This document shows, in pieces, positions 16,368 through 24,029 of a DNA stretch of 64,000 nt; within the stretch, counting starts at the first letter, position 1, and every line of letters starts with the position of its first letter. The notes beneath the pieces are model-generated. The model was not told the DNA's origin and did no database searches. It saw only the letters and a program-made list of their open reading frames with translations. The stretch spans positions 2,728,001-2,792,000 of the forward strand of contig OZ243949.1 in NCBI GenBank assembly GCA_965214305.1, written 5' to 3'. The position numbers and the translations under genes were made by a program. Source of the DNA: Azophilus sp965214305. GTDB taxonomy: Bacteria > Pseudomonadota > Gammaproteobacteria > Pseudomonadales > Azotimanducaceae.

Positions 16368-17789
16368 TCATGGCCGGAATCTTTGTTCGAGATAGTAGAA
16401 AACCGCCCGCATGGCCATGGCTTCGCCGCCTTCCGGCCGTGCCGGTCGCTTGCGCAGGTTGTAGGCCATGATATCGAAATGCGCCCAGGGTATTTCGCCC
16501 ACGAATTTCTGCAAAAACAGGGCTGCGGTGATGGCACCGGCATAGGGCGAATTGGCGGAGTTTAGCGTATCGGCCACCTTGCTTTCCAAAAGATGGTTGT
16601 AGCTCTCGTGCAGGGGCAGGGGCCAGACCGGGTCGTCCACGATCTTGCCCGCCCGGGCAATGCCTTCGGCCAAGGCGTCGTCGTTGCAGAATAGAGCGGC
16701 GATCTCGGTGCCGACGGCAACCCGCGCGGCACCCGTCAAGGTGGCGAAATCGACCATGCATTCCGGCCTTTCCTCGGCGGCCAGGGCCAAGGCGTCGCAC
16801 AGGATCAGCCGCCCTTCGGCATCGGTGTTATCCACTTCCACGCTGATGCCGGCGTAGGTTTGCAAAATATCGCCGGGCCGATAGGCGTTACCCGCGATGG
16901 CGTTTTCCACGGCGGGAATCAGCAGGCGCAGGCGCACGGGCAGTTGCTCCGCCATGATGAGCTGCGCAAGTCCGAGCGCGGCGGCGGCACCGCCCATGTC
17001 TTTTTTCATGGTGCGCATACCGGAGGCCGGCTTGATGTCGAGCCCGCCGCTGTCGAAACATACGCCCTTGCCGACGACGACAACCAGTGGATGCCCCGCT
17101 TCGCCCCAACGAACATCCACCAGACGGGGCGGGTCGGCGGCGGCACGCCCCACAGCGTGAATAGCCCCGAAACCCTCGCCCAATAAATCGTTGCCGATCA
17201 GCACCCGGCAAGCGGCGTTGTGTGCATCGGCAACCTGCATTGCCTCTTCGGCGAGTTGCGTTGGCCCGAGATCGCCGGCGGGGGTGTTGATGAGATCGCG
17301 GGCCAGTGTGACCGCGTTCACCAAATTAGCCAGACGTTCGGGGCGTAAACCCTCGGGCAATACCAAACGGGCGGGGCTGCGTTGCGGATGTTTGTAGCGG
17401 CTGAACTGGTAGCAGCCCAAACCCCAGCCGAGCAACTGCAATTCATCGGTTGCCGAGGATAGGCGGTAGACGCCTTCGCCGAGCGCAAGGGGTAGGCCAC
17501 CCAGGGTTGACAGGTTGGATTGGCCATCCCAGCCGACGGCCACGCGGGCGCTCTCGTCGCGGCTATCCTCGGGTCGCCTTTGGGCGTTCGCCGCGCTGTT
17601 GCCGGAGGCGGAGCCCGAGGGTCGATTGGGCAGCCAACAATGCTGCCCGGGCTCGGCCTTGAATCCTTGTCGCGCCGCCACAAGCCGTGCTTGCTCCGTT
17701 TGGTCTGCAAGCCAACCGTCGAATCGGTCGGTTCTGATGAGTTCAATGGGCGTGGCGCTGGCGTCTTCGCTGAGATAGGGGTCGAACAT
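16368..17789 (-). CDS. Leucyl aminopeptidase family protein (M17)
   Basis: Cytosolic metallo-aminopeptidase of 473 aa. The M17 signatures are present: GVCFDSGGLDIKPASGMR, MKKDMGGAA, the hallmark NTDAEGRL and ATLTGAARVAVG, with a C-terminal FVGEIPWAHFDIM. It corresponds to the PepA-like group with a divergent N-terminal domain. About 35 low-complexity residues (near PNRPSGSASGNSAANAQ) appear inserted near residue 55. It lies next to hisI and cysS on the same strand but with spacers of 65-130 bases. Confidence 0.92.
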   Translation of the reverse strand: MFDPYLSEDASATPIELIRTDRFDGWLADQTEQARLVAARQGFKAEPGQHCWLPNRPSGSASGNSAANAQRRPEDSRDESARVAVGWDGQSNLSTLGGLPLALGEGVYRLSSATDELQLLGWGLGCYQFSRYKHPQRSPARLVLPEGLRPERLANLVNAVTLARDLINTPAGDLGPTQLAEEAMQVADAHNAACRVLIGNDLLGEGFGAIHAVGRAAADPPRLVDVRWGEAGHPLVVVVGKGVCFDSGGLDIKPASGMRTMKKDMGGAAAALGLAQLIMAEQLPVRLRLLIPAVENAIAGNAYRPGDILQTYAGISVEVDNTDAEGRLILCDALALAAEERPECMVDFATLTGAARVAVGTEIAALFCNDDALAEGIARAGKIVDDPVWPLPLHESYNHLLESKVADTLNSANSPYAGAITAALFLQKFVGEIPWAHFDIMAYNLRKRPARPEGGEAMAMRAVFYYLEQRFRP

Positions 17790-17862
17790 AAGGGCAGTTT
17801 GCCGTAAACGAGCGGCCTATGATGGCTTGTCCTTGACGGTTCGACAATCTATGTATGGGCTA

Positions 17863-17952
17863 GGTAGTGGCTCAATTTGGAAAATCCTCGTTACCGGAGC
17901 CCAACCCAGGCCTGGTCTCCACGGCGGCGGGAATTGAAACTGAGCCACTACC
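17863..17952. repeat. Family C miniature inverted-repeat element (complete, 90 bp)
   Basis: The ends GGTAGTGGCTCAATTT and AAACTGAGCCACTACC pair as terminal inverted repeats; the interior CCGGAGCCCAACCCAGGCC is close to the copy at 9533. It sits just upstream of the aminopeptidase gene and before the lower-GC module. Confidence 0.8.
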
Positions 17953-18455
17953 ATGAACTAACCGCATTGGGACTGGGTCATTGACTAGCCTTCAGTGCAA
18001 CAAGTTACTTGTTGGGGGGTTTGGTAGTCGAGCGCGGCCCGCCATCTATTTGGTTGTATATCCGACTGAATTTTGTGTCGTTTCGGAATGCCCAACCCTT
18101 CTTGATGTGCTCTTGGTAGGCCTTCAAATAGGCTGTTGCCTAACCGACGCAACTATTTTGAATGAGTTGGCGGCTGAGCGTGGAAAAGTTCTCGGAAAGG
18201 TTAATACGGGAGGGCAGACCGATGCCCCCGTCCGGGTTTTGGTAGACGGCCACGTCAAAATAGGCTTCGGAGAGGTTTGTGAGGTTACCAGCCAGGCTTT
18301 GCAGCAGGTATTTTCTGGGCCGAAGAGACTGTTCGCGCATGTTGCACAATCGACCGGAACTAATGCGCCGAGGCGATCTTTGGCACAGGCTGATCTAAGC
18401 AGTTGCCGCAGAAGTGGTTCAATCGGCCTACTATTAAATTGGAGTCTTGAGAAAG
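17953..18455. other. Lower-GC stretch without a convincing gene
   Basis: About 500 bases preceding the STAS-GHKL gene. Both strands hold frames of 150-160 codons but neither product has recognisable features. It probably includes the promoter of the module that follows and may be decayed coding DNA that came with it. Confidence 0.4.
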
Positions 18456-19478
18456 ATGCGTAAGCCCTCAATAGAAACGCGCAGATGGCATCAGATCCAC
18501 GCAAGAAACGTGCATAGACGCCAGCCCAACTCGCGCCGAAAGCGAAAAAAGAGACTCGCGAGCCAGCAAGTATTGGCAAATGTATCGAAACGCGAATGGG
18601 TCATTGCACCACGTGAACTGTCTCTGTTCGCGAACACCGCTGACGAAACGATTCGATTTGTCGAACGAGTTCGAAAAATGGCTGCCCGAGGGCTAAGGGT
18701 TTTGATCGACTTCTCGAAGACAAATCAGCTAACGGCGACCGGTTCTGTATATCTGTACTCCGAAATTGATCGTTTGCAACGCGATCATGGTGTTGCGGTA
18801 GTCCGATTCAACCTGAAGGGTATTTCATCCCATATCGGCTTTGTTTTGCGCGAGGTTGGGTTGATCGAGTTGGCTCACACAGGGCCAAGATCTACTGGGC
18901 AACTCCTACCGATTGTTGCTGGTCAAGATGACGACCGCATTCAAGAGATTGTCGATTATGTGATCGGAAAAGCCGTTCGAGACGAACACCTTGGCGGGAC
19001 TGACGCCAGCCAAGCAGAGAAGCTGACTGGTGGTGCCATAAGCGAAGCCATGTTGAACGTGAAGTATCACGCCTACCCGCATTTGGAGACGAAGCGTTGG
19101 TGGCTGACCGCTGCCATCTTGGACAGTCAGCTATACATTGTGTTGTGCGACCGGGGTGTCGGTATTCCCGTGACACTTCCGCGACAAGACTGGTTCGAAA
19201 TACTGAGGGGAAAGTTTCCGTTCAACGACGACGCTGAGATGATTCAGGCCGCGATGAGGTATACGCGTACCTCCCAGACGCGAAAACACCGACGGGGATT
19301 GGGGTCCCGAGATATTCAGCAACTAGTGGTTGATCGGCGCTCGGGGCACTTGACGGTAGTAAGTGGTTCGGGACACTATCGTCTGTCCGGTGAGCAAGAC
19401 CAAGAGGAAATCACTAAGCTCAACGCTGATGTGGGCGGAACTGTTATTCAATGGACTATCCCCATACAACCCGGATGA
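18456..19478 (+). CDS. STAS-GHKL ATPase (SpoIIAB/RsbT-like switch kinase)
   Basis: A 340-aa protein with a very basic start (residues 1-32), a STAS-like domain (about 45-135: VLIDFSKTNQLTATGSVYLY, VVRFNLKG) and a C-terminal GHKL ATPase domain. The N-box is GGAISEAMLNVKYHAYP, the G1 box LCDRGVGIPVTLP and the G2 box RRGLGSRDIQQLV. Such domains act as anti-sigma-type kinases or ATP switches. ATG 18456 with GGAG upstream is preferred over an in-frame TTG at 18447. Its stop overlaps the next start (ATGA), so it is co-translated with a DUF4325 gene. G+C content is visibly lower than in flanking genes, suggesting transfer. Confidence 0.75.
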   Translation: MRKPSIETRRWHQIHARNVHRRQPNSRRKRKKRLASQQVLANVSKREWVIAPRELSLFANTADETIRFVERVRKMAARGLRVLIDFSKTNQLTATGSVYLYSEIDRLQRDHGVAVVRFNLKGISSHIGFVLREVGLIELAHTGPRSTGQLLPIVAGQDDDRIQEIVDYVIGKAVRDEHLGGTDASQAEKLTGGAISEAMLNVKYHAYPHLETKRWWLTAAILDSQLYIVLCDRGVGIPVTLPRQDWFEILRGKFPFNDDAEMIQAAMRYTRTSQTRKHRRGLGSRDIQQLVVDRRSGHLTVVSGSGHYRLSGEQDQEEITKLNADVGGTVIQWTIPIQPG

Positions 19479-19834
19479 ATCGCACGATGAAACATGGAAC
19501 TCTTAGTGTAACAGCGGACTTCAGCGCTCGTCCCTTCGGACGATATCGAACTGACGGTAATCGTAGTGCCGAAGTCTTCCGTGAAGATTTTCTGATCCCT
19601 CGGATCGCTGAGTGCGACGAAGTGACCGTAGATCTGAGCGGAACGAATTTTTACGGCTCATCGTTCCTGGAAGAGGTTTTTGGCGGACTCGTAAGACACG
19701 GGTATTCAGAAGATATGCTTCGCACGAAGCTCAAAATCGTTCATAAACGGCTTCCATCTATTGCTCAGGAGGCGTGGATGTACATTCACGAAGCCCAGAC
19801 AGGATCATCGGAGGCCTCCGCATTAACGCGATAA
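19475..19834 (+). CDS. DUF4325 (STAS-like) protein
   Basis: A 119-aa protein matching the DUF4325 pattern: DFSARPFGRYRTDGNRSAEV, FREDFLIP, VTVDLSGTNFYGSSFLEEVF, FGGLVRHGY and LRTKLKIV. DUF4325 has a SpoIIAA/STAS-like fold and is usually found beside GHKL ATPases. ATG 19475 overlaps the upstream TGA by four bases. The likely role is the partner whose binding is controlled by the ATPase; the output is not known. Confidence 0.8.
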   Translation: MNRTMKHGTLSVTADFSARPFGRYRTDGNRSAEVFREDFLIPRIAECDEVTVDLSGTNFYGSSFLEEVFGGLVRHGYSEDMLRTKLKIVHKRLPSIAQEAWMYIHEAQTGSSEASALTR

Positions 19835-19842
19835 CCCCCGTA

Positions 19843-20356
19843 GTGGCGGTTATACTTGCCATTTATGGCTGGTGGCTCATAAGCCGGCTTGCAATGAGCC
19901 GGGAGGCATATGACCTATATGTATCTATAATTGCACTATTGGAGAATTGCACTATTGGAGCAGTTGGCGGTCGACGGCAATGATGCTTGGAATGATAATC
20001 TAGCAAAGCTAGCGGATTACACAGAACTGCGTCTCGTTTCAAAAATAGCAGGCGTTGAACTGCGTTTAAGTTTAATCTGCAAGTACTATAAAGGACAAAG
20101 GGAACTTATCGCATCCATCCTTGACGAGATTCCGAAGCTTCGCAGATGCCTGGCTATCACACCCGACAAACTGCCACAAGGGGAGTCAAGAAACGTTGCC
20201 ATTCTTCGCTTGACGAACAAGCTTGCCGGGATTCTACTTGATGCGAACTATCGTTATAGCGAGAGGGGCAGGCGAACCTCCAAATGGGTCGGCGTTGGCG
20301 TTGCTACTCTGATCGTGCTAATTGGTTCGGGTGCGTTTGCGTTTTTTGACGGGTGA
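19843..20356 (+). pseudogene. Two-span membrane protein interrupted by a 16-bp tandem duplication
   Basis: Frame one encodes VAVILAIYGWWLISRLAMSR (first membrane segment) then EAYDLYVSIIALLE and runs off into a stop at 19983. Frame two continues EQLAVDGNDAWNDNLAKLAD through a cytoplasmic helical region to VGVGVATLIVLIGSGAFAFF (second membrane segment) and stops at 20356. The switch happens exactly at a perfect 16-bp tandem duplication (19929-19960). Removing one unit fuses both halves into one protein of about 165-175 aa. The start is uncertain: GTG 19843, or upstream in frame from GTG 19774 overlapping DUF4325. Confidence 0.7.
19929..19960. repeat. Perfect 16-bp tandem duplication
   Basis: Two adjacent copies of AATTGCACTATTGGAG. 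Sixteen is not a multiple of three, so the second copy shifts the reading frame of the membrane protein. Loss of one copy by slippage would restore it. Confidence 0.97.
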
Positions 20357-20625
20357 CATTCGAGTTTATAGGATGCGAGGCCGCGAAAGCCGACTGCTGT
20401 TTCAGAAGCCATATCCACCCGACAAACCATACCTACCGCTTTCTCATTGAGCTTGGCCAGTAGCTTTGTTCGCTGCTAAACGGAATCGGTTGCCGGATCA
20501 TCAACTGCGGTATCGTCAGGGAACTGCTCGCTAAAATTGATGGGACCTAGGATAACCCCCCAATTTAGCTGCCCTCATTGAGATGGGGTTGATCGCCTAA
20601 ATACGAGGTGGTGGCGAGTGGCGAA
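20357..20625. other. Short intergenic stretch, no gene seen
   Basis: Between the three-gene module and the thioesterase. A minus-strand frame RTKLLAKLNEKAVGMVCRVD runs through part of it but lacks a start and family identity. No repeat family ends were recognised. Confidence 0.35.
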
Positions 20626-21018
20626 TCAAAGAAATTGTTGTGTCTGCACGGCTTTGACCAGGGTTTCATTGGCTGCTTCGGTGGTCACGAAGGCATCGAA
20701 AACAGCTTGGTGGCGCCCGACCCGCAGTAAACGGCAACTGGCGAGCAGTGGTGTGCGCATGGGCACTGGGCGCAGATAGTAGCAGGCGAGGCTGGAGGTT
20801 GCGAAAGTCCGCTCATTACCGGCAAACCAGGTGGCAAGGCTCACCACATCGTCGATCATGGCGGCCACGAAGCCGCCCTGTACGCCACCATGCGGGTTGG
20901 TCATGCCCGCTGGCGGCAGGAACCGCACCGTAGCCGTCTCGCCGCTTTCCGCTAGCGCGATAACGGTACCGTTCATGAATTCCCGGCTCTCAATGCGTGG
21001 CAGTTGACTAATTTCCAT
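20626..21018 (-). CDS. PaaI-type hotdog thioesterase
   Basis: A 130-aa hotdog-fold protein predicted to hydrolyse acyl-CoA thioesters. The signature HGGVQGGFVAAMIDDVVSLA contains the GGxxxxxxD catalytic pattern of PaaI-like enzymes; NPHGG precedes it. GGAG nine bases before ATG 21018 favours that start over TTG 21033. It is the last gene of the eight-gene minus-strand operon that begins at the MaoC gene, where it may salvage CoA from stalled intermediates. Confidence 0.85.
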   Translation of the reverse strand: MEISQLPRIESREFMNGTVIALAESGETATVRFLPPAGMTNPHGGVQGGFVAAMIDDVVSLATWFAGNERTFATSSLACYYLRPVPMRTPLLASCRLLRVGRHQAVFDAFVTTEAANETLVKAVQTQQFL

Positions 21019-21079
21019 CAAGGGTCGCTCCAATGCACCTGCTTAGCCCACCTATCTCACCGACTTTCGCCGCCGGTGC

Positions 21080-22555
21080 TCAAAGCGTCGCTCCTATGGC
21101 CGGGCGGGACGTGCCGGGGAAAATCCGATGGGCGGCGCGCAGTACATCAATGCCCTTGCGGCCTAGAATCTGTAATCCCATCGGCAGATCGTGCCCGCCC
21201 TCGCCCATGGGCACCGAAATTGCCGGTACTCCGGCGATTGCCGCCGGTGCGGTCAGGTCCGCAAGCCTCGTTGGAGTCGGTTCGTTCCGCAGCGGCGCCA
21301 AATACAGCGTCGTTGGGCTCAACAACAGCCGCCCGTCCAGGTCCATGCGCAGCCGGTCACTGGCGGTGGCCACCAGGTTTTGCGCGCGGGTTATTTTTTC
21401 CGCTGGTTGGGCGGCACCCCAGGCGACTAGGCGCCGAAAGGCCGGGCTGAAACCATCGGGTTGCTCCCTCAATGCCGACGAGTACAGTTTGGCGCCATCG
21501 CGCTCGCACGCCAGCAGTCCGGCGCGGCGCACGGCCGCGAGGTCGATATCCGTCCAATCAACACTTTGGCTGAGGCCAAGGGTCGCCAGAACGGTGTCGA
21601 AGGCTGCCAATACGGCTTCGCTGGCCGACGCATCCGGGGCCACTATCCAGCGGGCTAGACGAGCTATCTCACCAACTCTGTCGCCAAGGCGGGATACCCC
21701 CTGGCGCTTCCCGGCTGCGGGAGCTGCGAGCACATTGTTTTTTTGCGAGAGGCGTCCCCTCGCACTCCCCAAGCCGAAGGCTTCGGCATTCGCGGCAGAA
21801 GGTTGACGAGATAGGCGGGCGAGGCCGATTGCGTCGGCGGCGGCGCTGTCTTGCCCAACGGCTTGCATGACCGCCGCCAGGTCGCGCACGCTGCGTGCGT
21901 GTATGCCCACATGGTCGAGGGATCGACAAAGCGGCATGACGCCGTTGGTGGAAATTTCGTCGCGGCCGGGCTTGTATCCGACCACGCCACACAGAGCCGA
22001 GGGCAGGCGCACCGAGCCCAGGTCGTCCGTGCCCAGTGCGATTGGCACAAATCCCGCCGCCACCGCAGCGGCGCTGCCGCCCGACGAGCCGCCGGGGATA
22101 CGGCTGGGATCATGAGGATTGCGGGTGGTCGTGAAGGCCGGGTTATCCGTTGTTGTACCGAGTGCCGCTTCGTGCATGTTGAATACCGCAACGGGGATCA
22201 TACCCGCGCCGCGCAGCCGGGTGACGCAATCCGCGTCCGCGTCCGCCCGGCGTGCCCGAAATGCCTCAATGCCGCCGTGCCACGGAAAGCCGCGCACGGC
22301 GATGTTGGCCTTAACGCCGAACGGTGTGCCATCCAACGGCGACAAGGGGGCCTTGTGTTGCCAACGAACTTGGGACGCCGCCGCCTGATCAAGCAGGTTG
22401 CGGCGCTCGTCCACATGGTTGCATATGCCAAAGCTCGCGTCGTAGCGGTCGATGCGCGCCAGGCAGTATTCCAAAAGGTGCTGGGGTTGCGCACGCCCTT
22501 CGGCAAAGGCGGCGGCCCAGGCGAGGGCGTCCCAACCGGCTGAATTAGCCTGCAT
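21080..22555 (-). CDS. Amidase signature family enzyme carrying an in-frame repeat insertion
   Basis: Amide hydrolase of 491 aa. Ser-cisSer-Lys triad candidates are Lys82 (DGTPFGVKANIAV), Ser157/158 (IPGGSSGGSAAAVA) and nucleophile Ser181 (GTDDLGSVRLPSALCG). Residues about 249-297 are encoded by a family B element inserted at a TA; removing it restores IGLARLARLARW. The extra 49 residues lie outside the catalytic core, so activity may persist. ATG 22555 abuts another family B terminus. In the operon it follows an AMP-forming ligase and could act on half-amides or acyl amides. Confidence 0.85.
   Translation of the reverse strand: MQANSAGWDALAWAAAFAEGRAQPQHLLEYCLARIDRYDASFGICNHVDERRNLLDQAAASQVRWQHKAPLSPLDGTPFGVKANIAVRGFPWHGGIEAFRARRADADADCVTRLRGAGMIPVAVFNMHEAALGTTTDNPAFTTTRNPHDPSRIPGGSSGGSAAAVAAGFVPIALGTDDLGSVRLPSALCGVVGYKPGRDEISTNGVMPLCRSLDHVGIHARSVRDLAAVMQAVGQDSAAADAIGLARLSRQPSAANAEAFGLGSARGRLSQKNNVLAAPAAGKRQGVSRLGDRVGEIARLARWIVAPDASASEAVLAAFDTVLATLGLSQSVDWTDIDLAAVRRAGLLACERDGAKLYSSALREQPDGFSPAFRRLVAWGAAQPAEKITRAQNLVATASDRLRMDLDGRLLLSPTTLYLAPLRNEPTPTRLADLTAPAAIAGVPAISVPMGEGGHDLPMGLQILGRKGIDVLRAAHRIFPGTSRPAIGATL
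21665..21813. repeat. Family B miniature element inserted in frame within the amidase
   Basis: The ends TATCTCACCAAC and GTTGACGAGATA are imperfect terminal inverted repeats beginning and ending with TA. Length including both TA is 149, giving a net insertion of 147 bases or 49 codons. Interior GCGCTTCCCGGCTGCGGGAG and CCCCTCGCACTCCCCAAGCC match other family B material. TATCTCACCRAC ends also occur near 9304, 21053, 22556 (degenerate), 26711, 36268 and 59463. Confidence 0.75.
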
Positions 22556-22659
22556 ATCCCACTAACTTCCTGTTGTGGATTTGGGCACCCTCAGCCGGGG
22601 AGCGCCAGCCCCTCCTCCTGGCTGGCAAAAGAGTAGCTGAGACAGGCTCCTACTCCTAG
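22556..22659. repeat. Mixed remnants of family B and A repeats
   Basis: The left end TATCCCACTAAC resembles family B; the middle has CAGCCGGGGAGCGCCAGCCCC; the right end GGCTCCTACTCCTAG resembles a family A terminus. The CTAG at 22656 contains the stop codon of the CoA ligase gene. No gene lies here. Confidence 0.55.
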
Positions 22660-24026
22660 GTGCGTTCATCCACCAACCGAATGGGTTTTTGGCGCCGTTC
22701 CACTTCCGTTAGCGATGCCGTCTCACCGCGCCCCACCAGTTCGACAGCAACGGCAATGCCCAGCTTGTCTTTCAACAGTCGCCGCATGCGCTCGGGCAAT
22801 TCCGGGCCGGGCCGGGCCACCTCCGCCACAACCACAAAGCCACCTTCGGCGGTAACGCGGCAGACGAACTCGCCCAGGAACTCCGGCACATCGTCGAGCA
22901 GCGGCCCCAGCGCTTGCGGGAAGATGTTGATGCCCTTGATCTTCACCATGTTGTCGCTGCGCCCGAGAAACCCCTCGATGCGGCGCAGATTGAAGCCGAG
23001 CGCCGAGGTGCCGGTTCGCTCCGCGCTGACGTCATGGGTGTTGAATCGAATGATCGGATAAATGTCGTCTTTGAAGAGGCAGGTGCAGACCATATCGCCT
23101 TCGGCACCGGGGGTAACCGCTGTGCCGGCATCCACATCGAGCAGTTCCAGATAGTGGGCGTCCTCCATCAGATAGAGCCCGTCCCGGTCCGGGCCTTCGC
23201 CGGCGATGATGCCGGTGTCGCCGACGCCGTACCAGTCGTAGCAGGTTGCACCGCCCCAGAGGTTTGAGACGGCGGCGCGGTTCTCGCGCCCCATCTGCCC
23301 GCTGATCAGGCGCACGCGAATGTCCTCGCCCATGACCAGCCCGGCTTCCGCCGCCGCTGCGGCCAGACGCTTAAGGTAGTCGGCAAAGCCGACAATCACC
23401 GTCACCCCAAAGTCGCGCATGAGTTCGACTTGGCGCCGCGAGGGCGTTTCAACGCCGGTTCCCGCCGATAGAAAAATCGCGTTGGTCCAGTGCAGGATTG
23501 CCTCGCGAATGTAATGGCCGCCGTTGATCGGGCCGTGGCCGTATACGGAATGAACGACATCACTGCCGGTAATGCCCTGCAAACGGTAGAGCCGGGCCAG
23601 CAACAGGTTTTGAATCTCCCTGGACTTGGCGCCAAACAACAGGGGTTGGGGTTGCCCGGTGGTGCCGCTGGTGGTATGGAAAATCACCGGCTGATGATGC
23701 CGATCCCGCGCATCGAAGCCGCCGAAGTCACCGAACGGAGGCTGGGCGTCAATGCTGGCCATCAGGTCCGATTTGTCGAATATCGGCAGCTTTTCGATGT
23801 CGGCCAGCCCCCGGATATCGCCCGGTTGTATGCCCGCGCCGCGCCAAAGGCGTTGATAGAAGCCGATTCGCCACGCCCGTTTTAGGCAACGCCGGAATAA
23901 TCGGTCTTGGCGGGCGAACAGTTCGTCGCGGCTCAAACGGCGAGCGAAATGCTCGAAGTCGGTGCCGATGGGGTGCTGCTCCAGCACGGCTTGGCTGTCG
24001 AAGGTGTCGAAGTAATTGCCGGGCAT
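22656..24026 (-). CDS. Phenylacetate-CoA ligase-like AMP-forming enzyme
   Basis: Adenylate-forming enzyme of 456 aa in the PaaK-like group. The phosphate-binding loop is FHTTSGTTGQPQPLLF; further markers are YDWYGVGDTGIIAGEG, the adenine-site aspartates region DIYPIIRFNTHD and the C-terminal GRSDNMVKIKGINIFP. PaaK-type ligases activate aryl or short carboxylic acids to CoA thioesters with ATP. It follows the MmgE/PrpD gene by three bases in the operon. The TAG stop lies in a repeat-derived CTAG. Confidence 0.85.
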   Translation of the reverse strand: MPGNYFDTFDSQAVLEQHPIGTDFEHFARRLSRDELFARQDRLFRRCLKRAWRIGFYQRLWRGAGIQPGDIRGLADIEKLPIFDKSDLMASIDAQPPFGDFGGFDARDRHHQPVIFHTTSGTTGQPQPLLFGAKSREIQNLLLARLYRLQGITGSDVVHSVYGHGPINGGHYIREAILHWTNAIFLSAGTGVETPSRRQVELMRDFGVTVIVGFADYLKRLAAAAAEAGLVMGEDIRVRLISGQMGRENRAAVSNLWGGATCYDWYGVGDTGIIAGEGPDRDGLYLMEDAHYLELLDVDAGTAVTPGAEGDMVCTCLFKDDIYPIIRFNTHDVSAERTGTSALGFNLRRIEGFLGRSDNMVKIKGINIFPQALGPLLDDVPEFLGEFVCRVTAEGGFVVVAEVARPGPELPERMRRLLKDKLGIAVAVELVGRGETASLTEVERRQKPIRLVDERT

Positions 24027-24029
24027 CGT

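Noticed and set aside
17981..18579. Overlapping frames of 150-160 codons on both strands before the STAS-GHKL gene
   Set aside because: Neither product shows domains, signal or sensible composition, and no ribosome site supports either.
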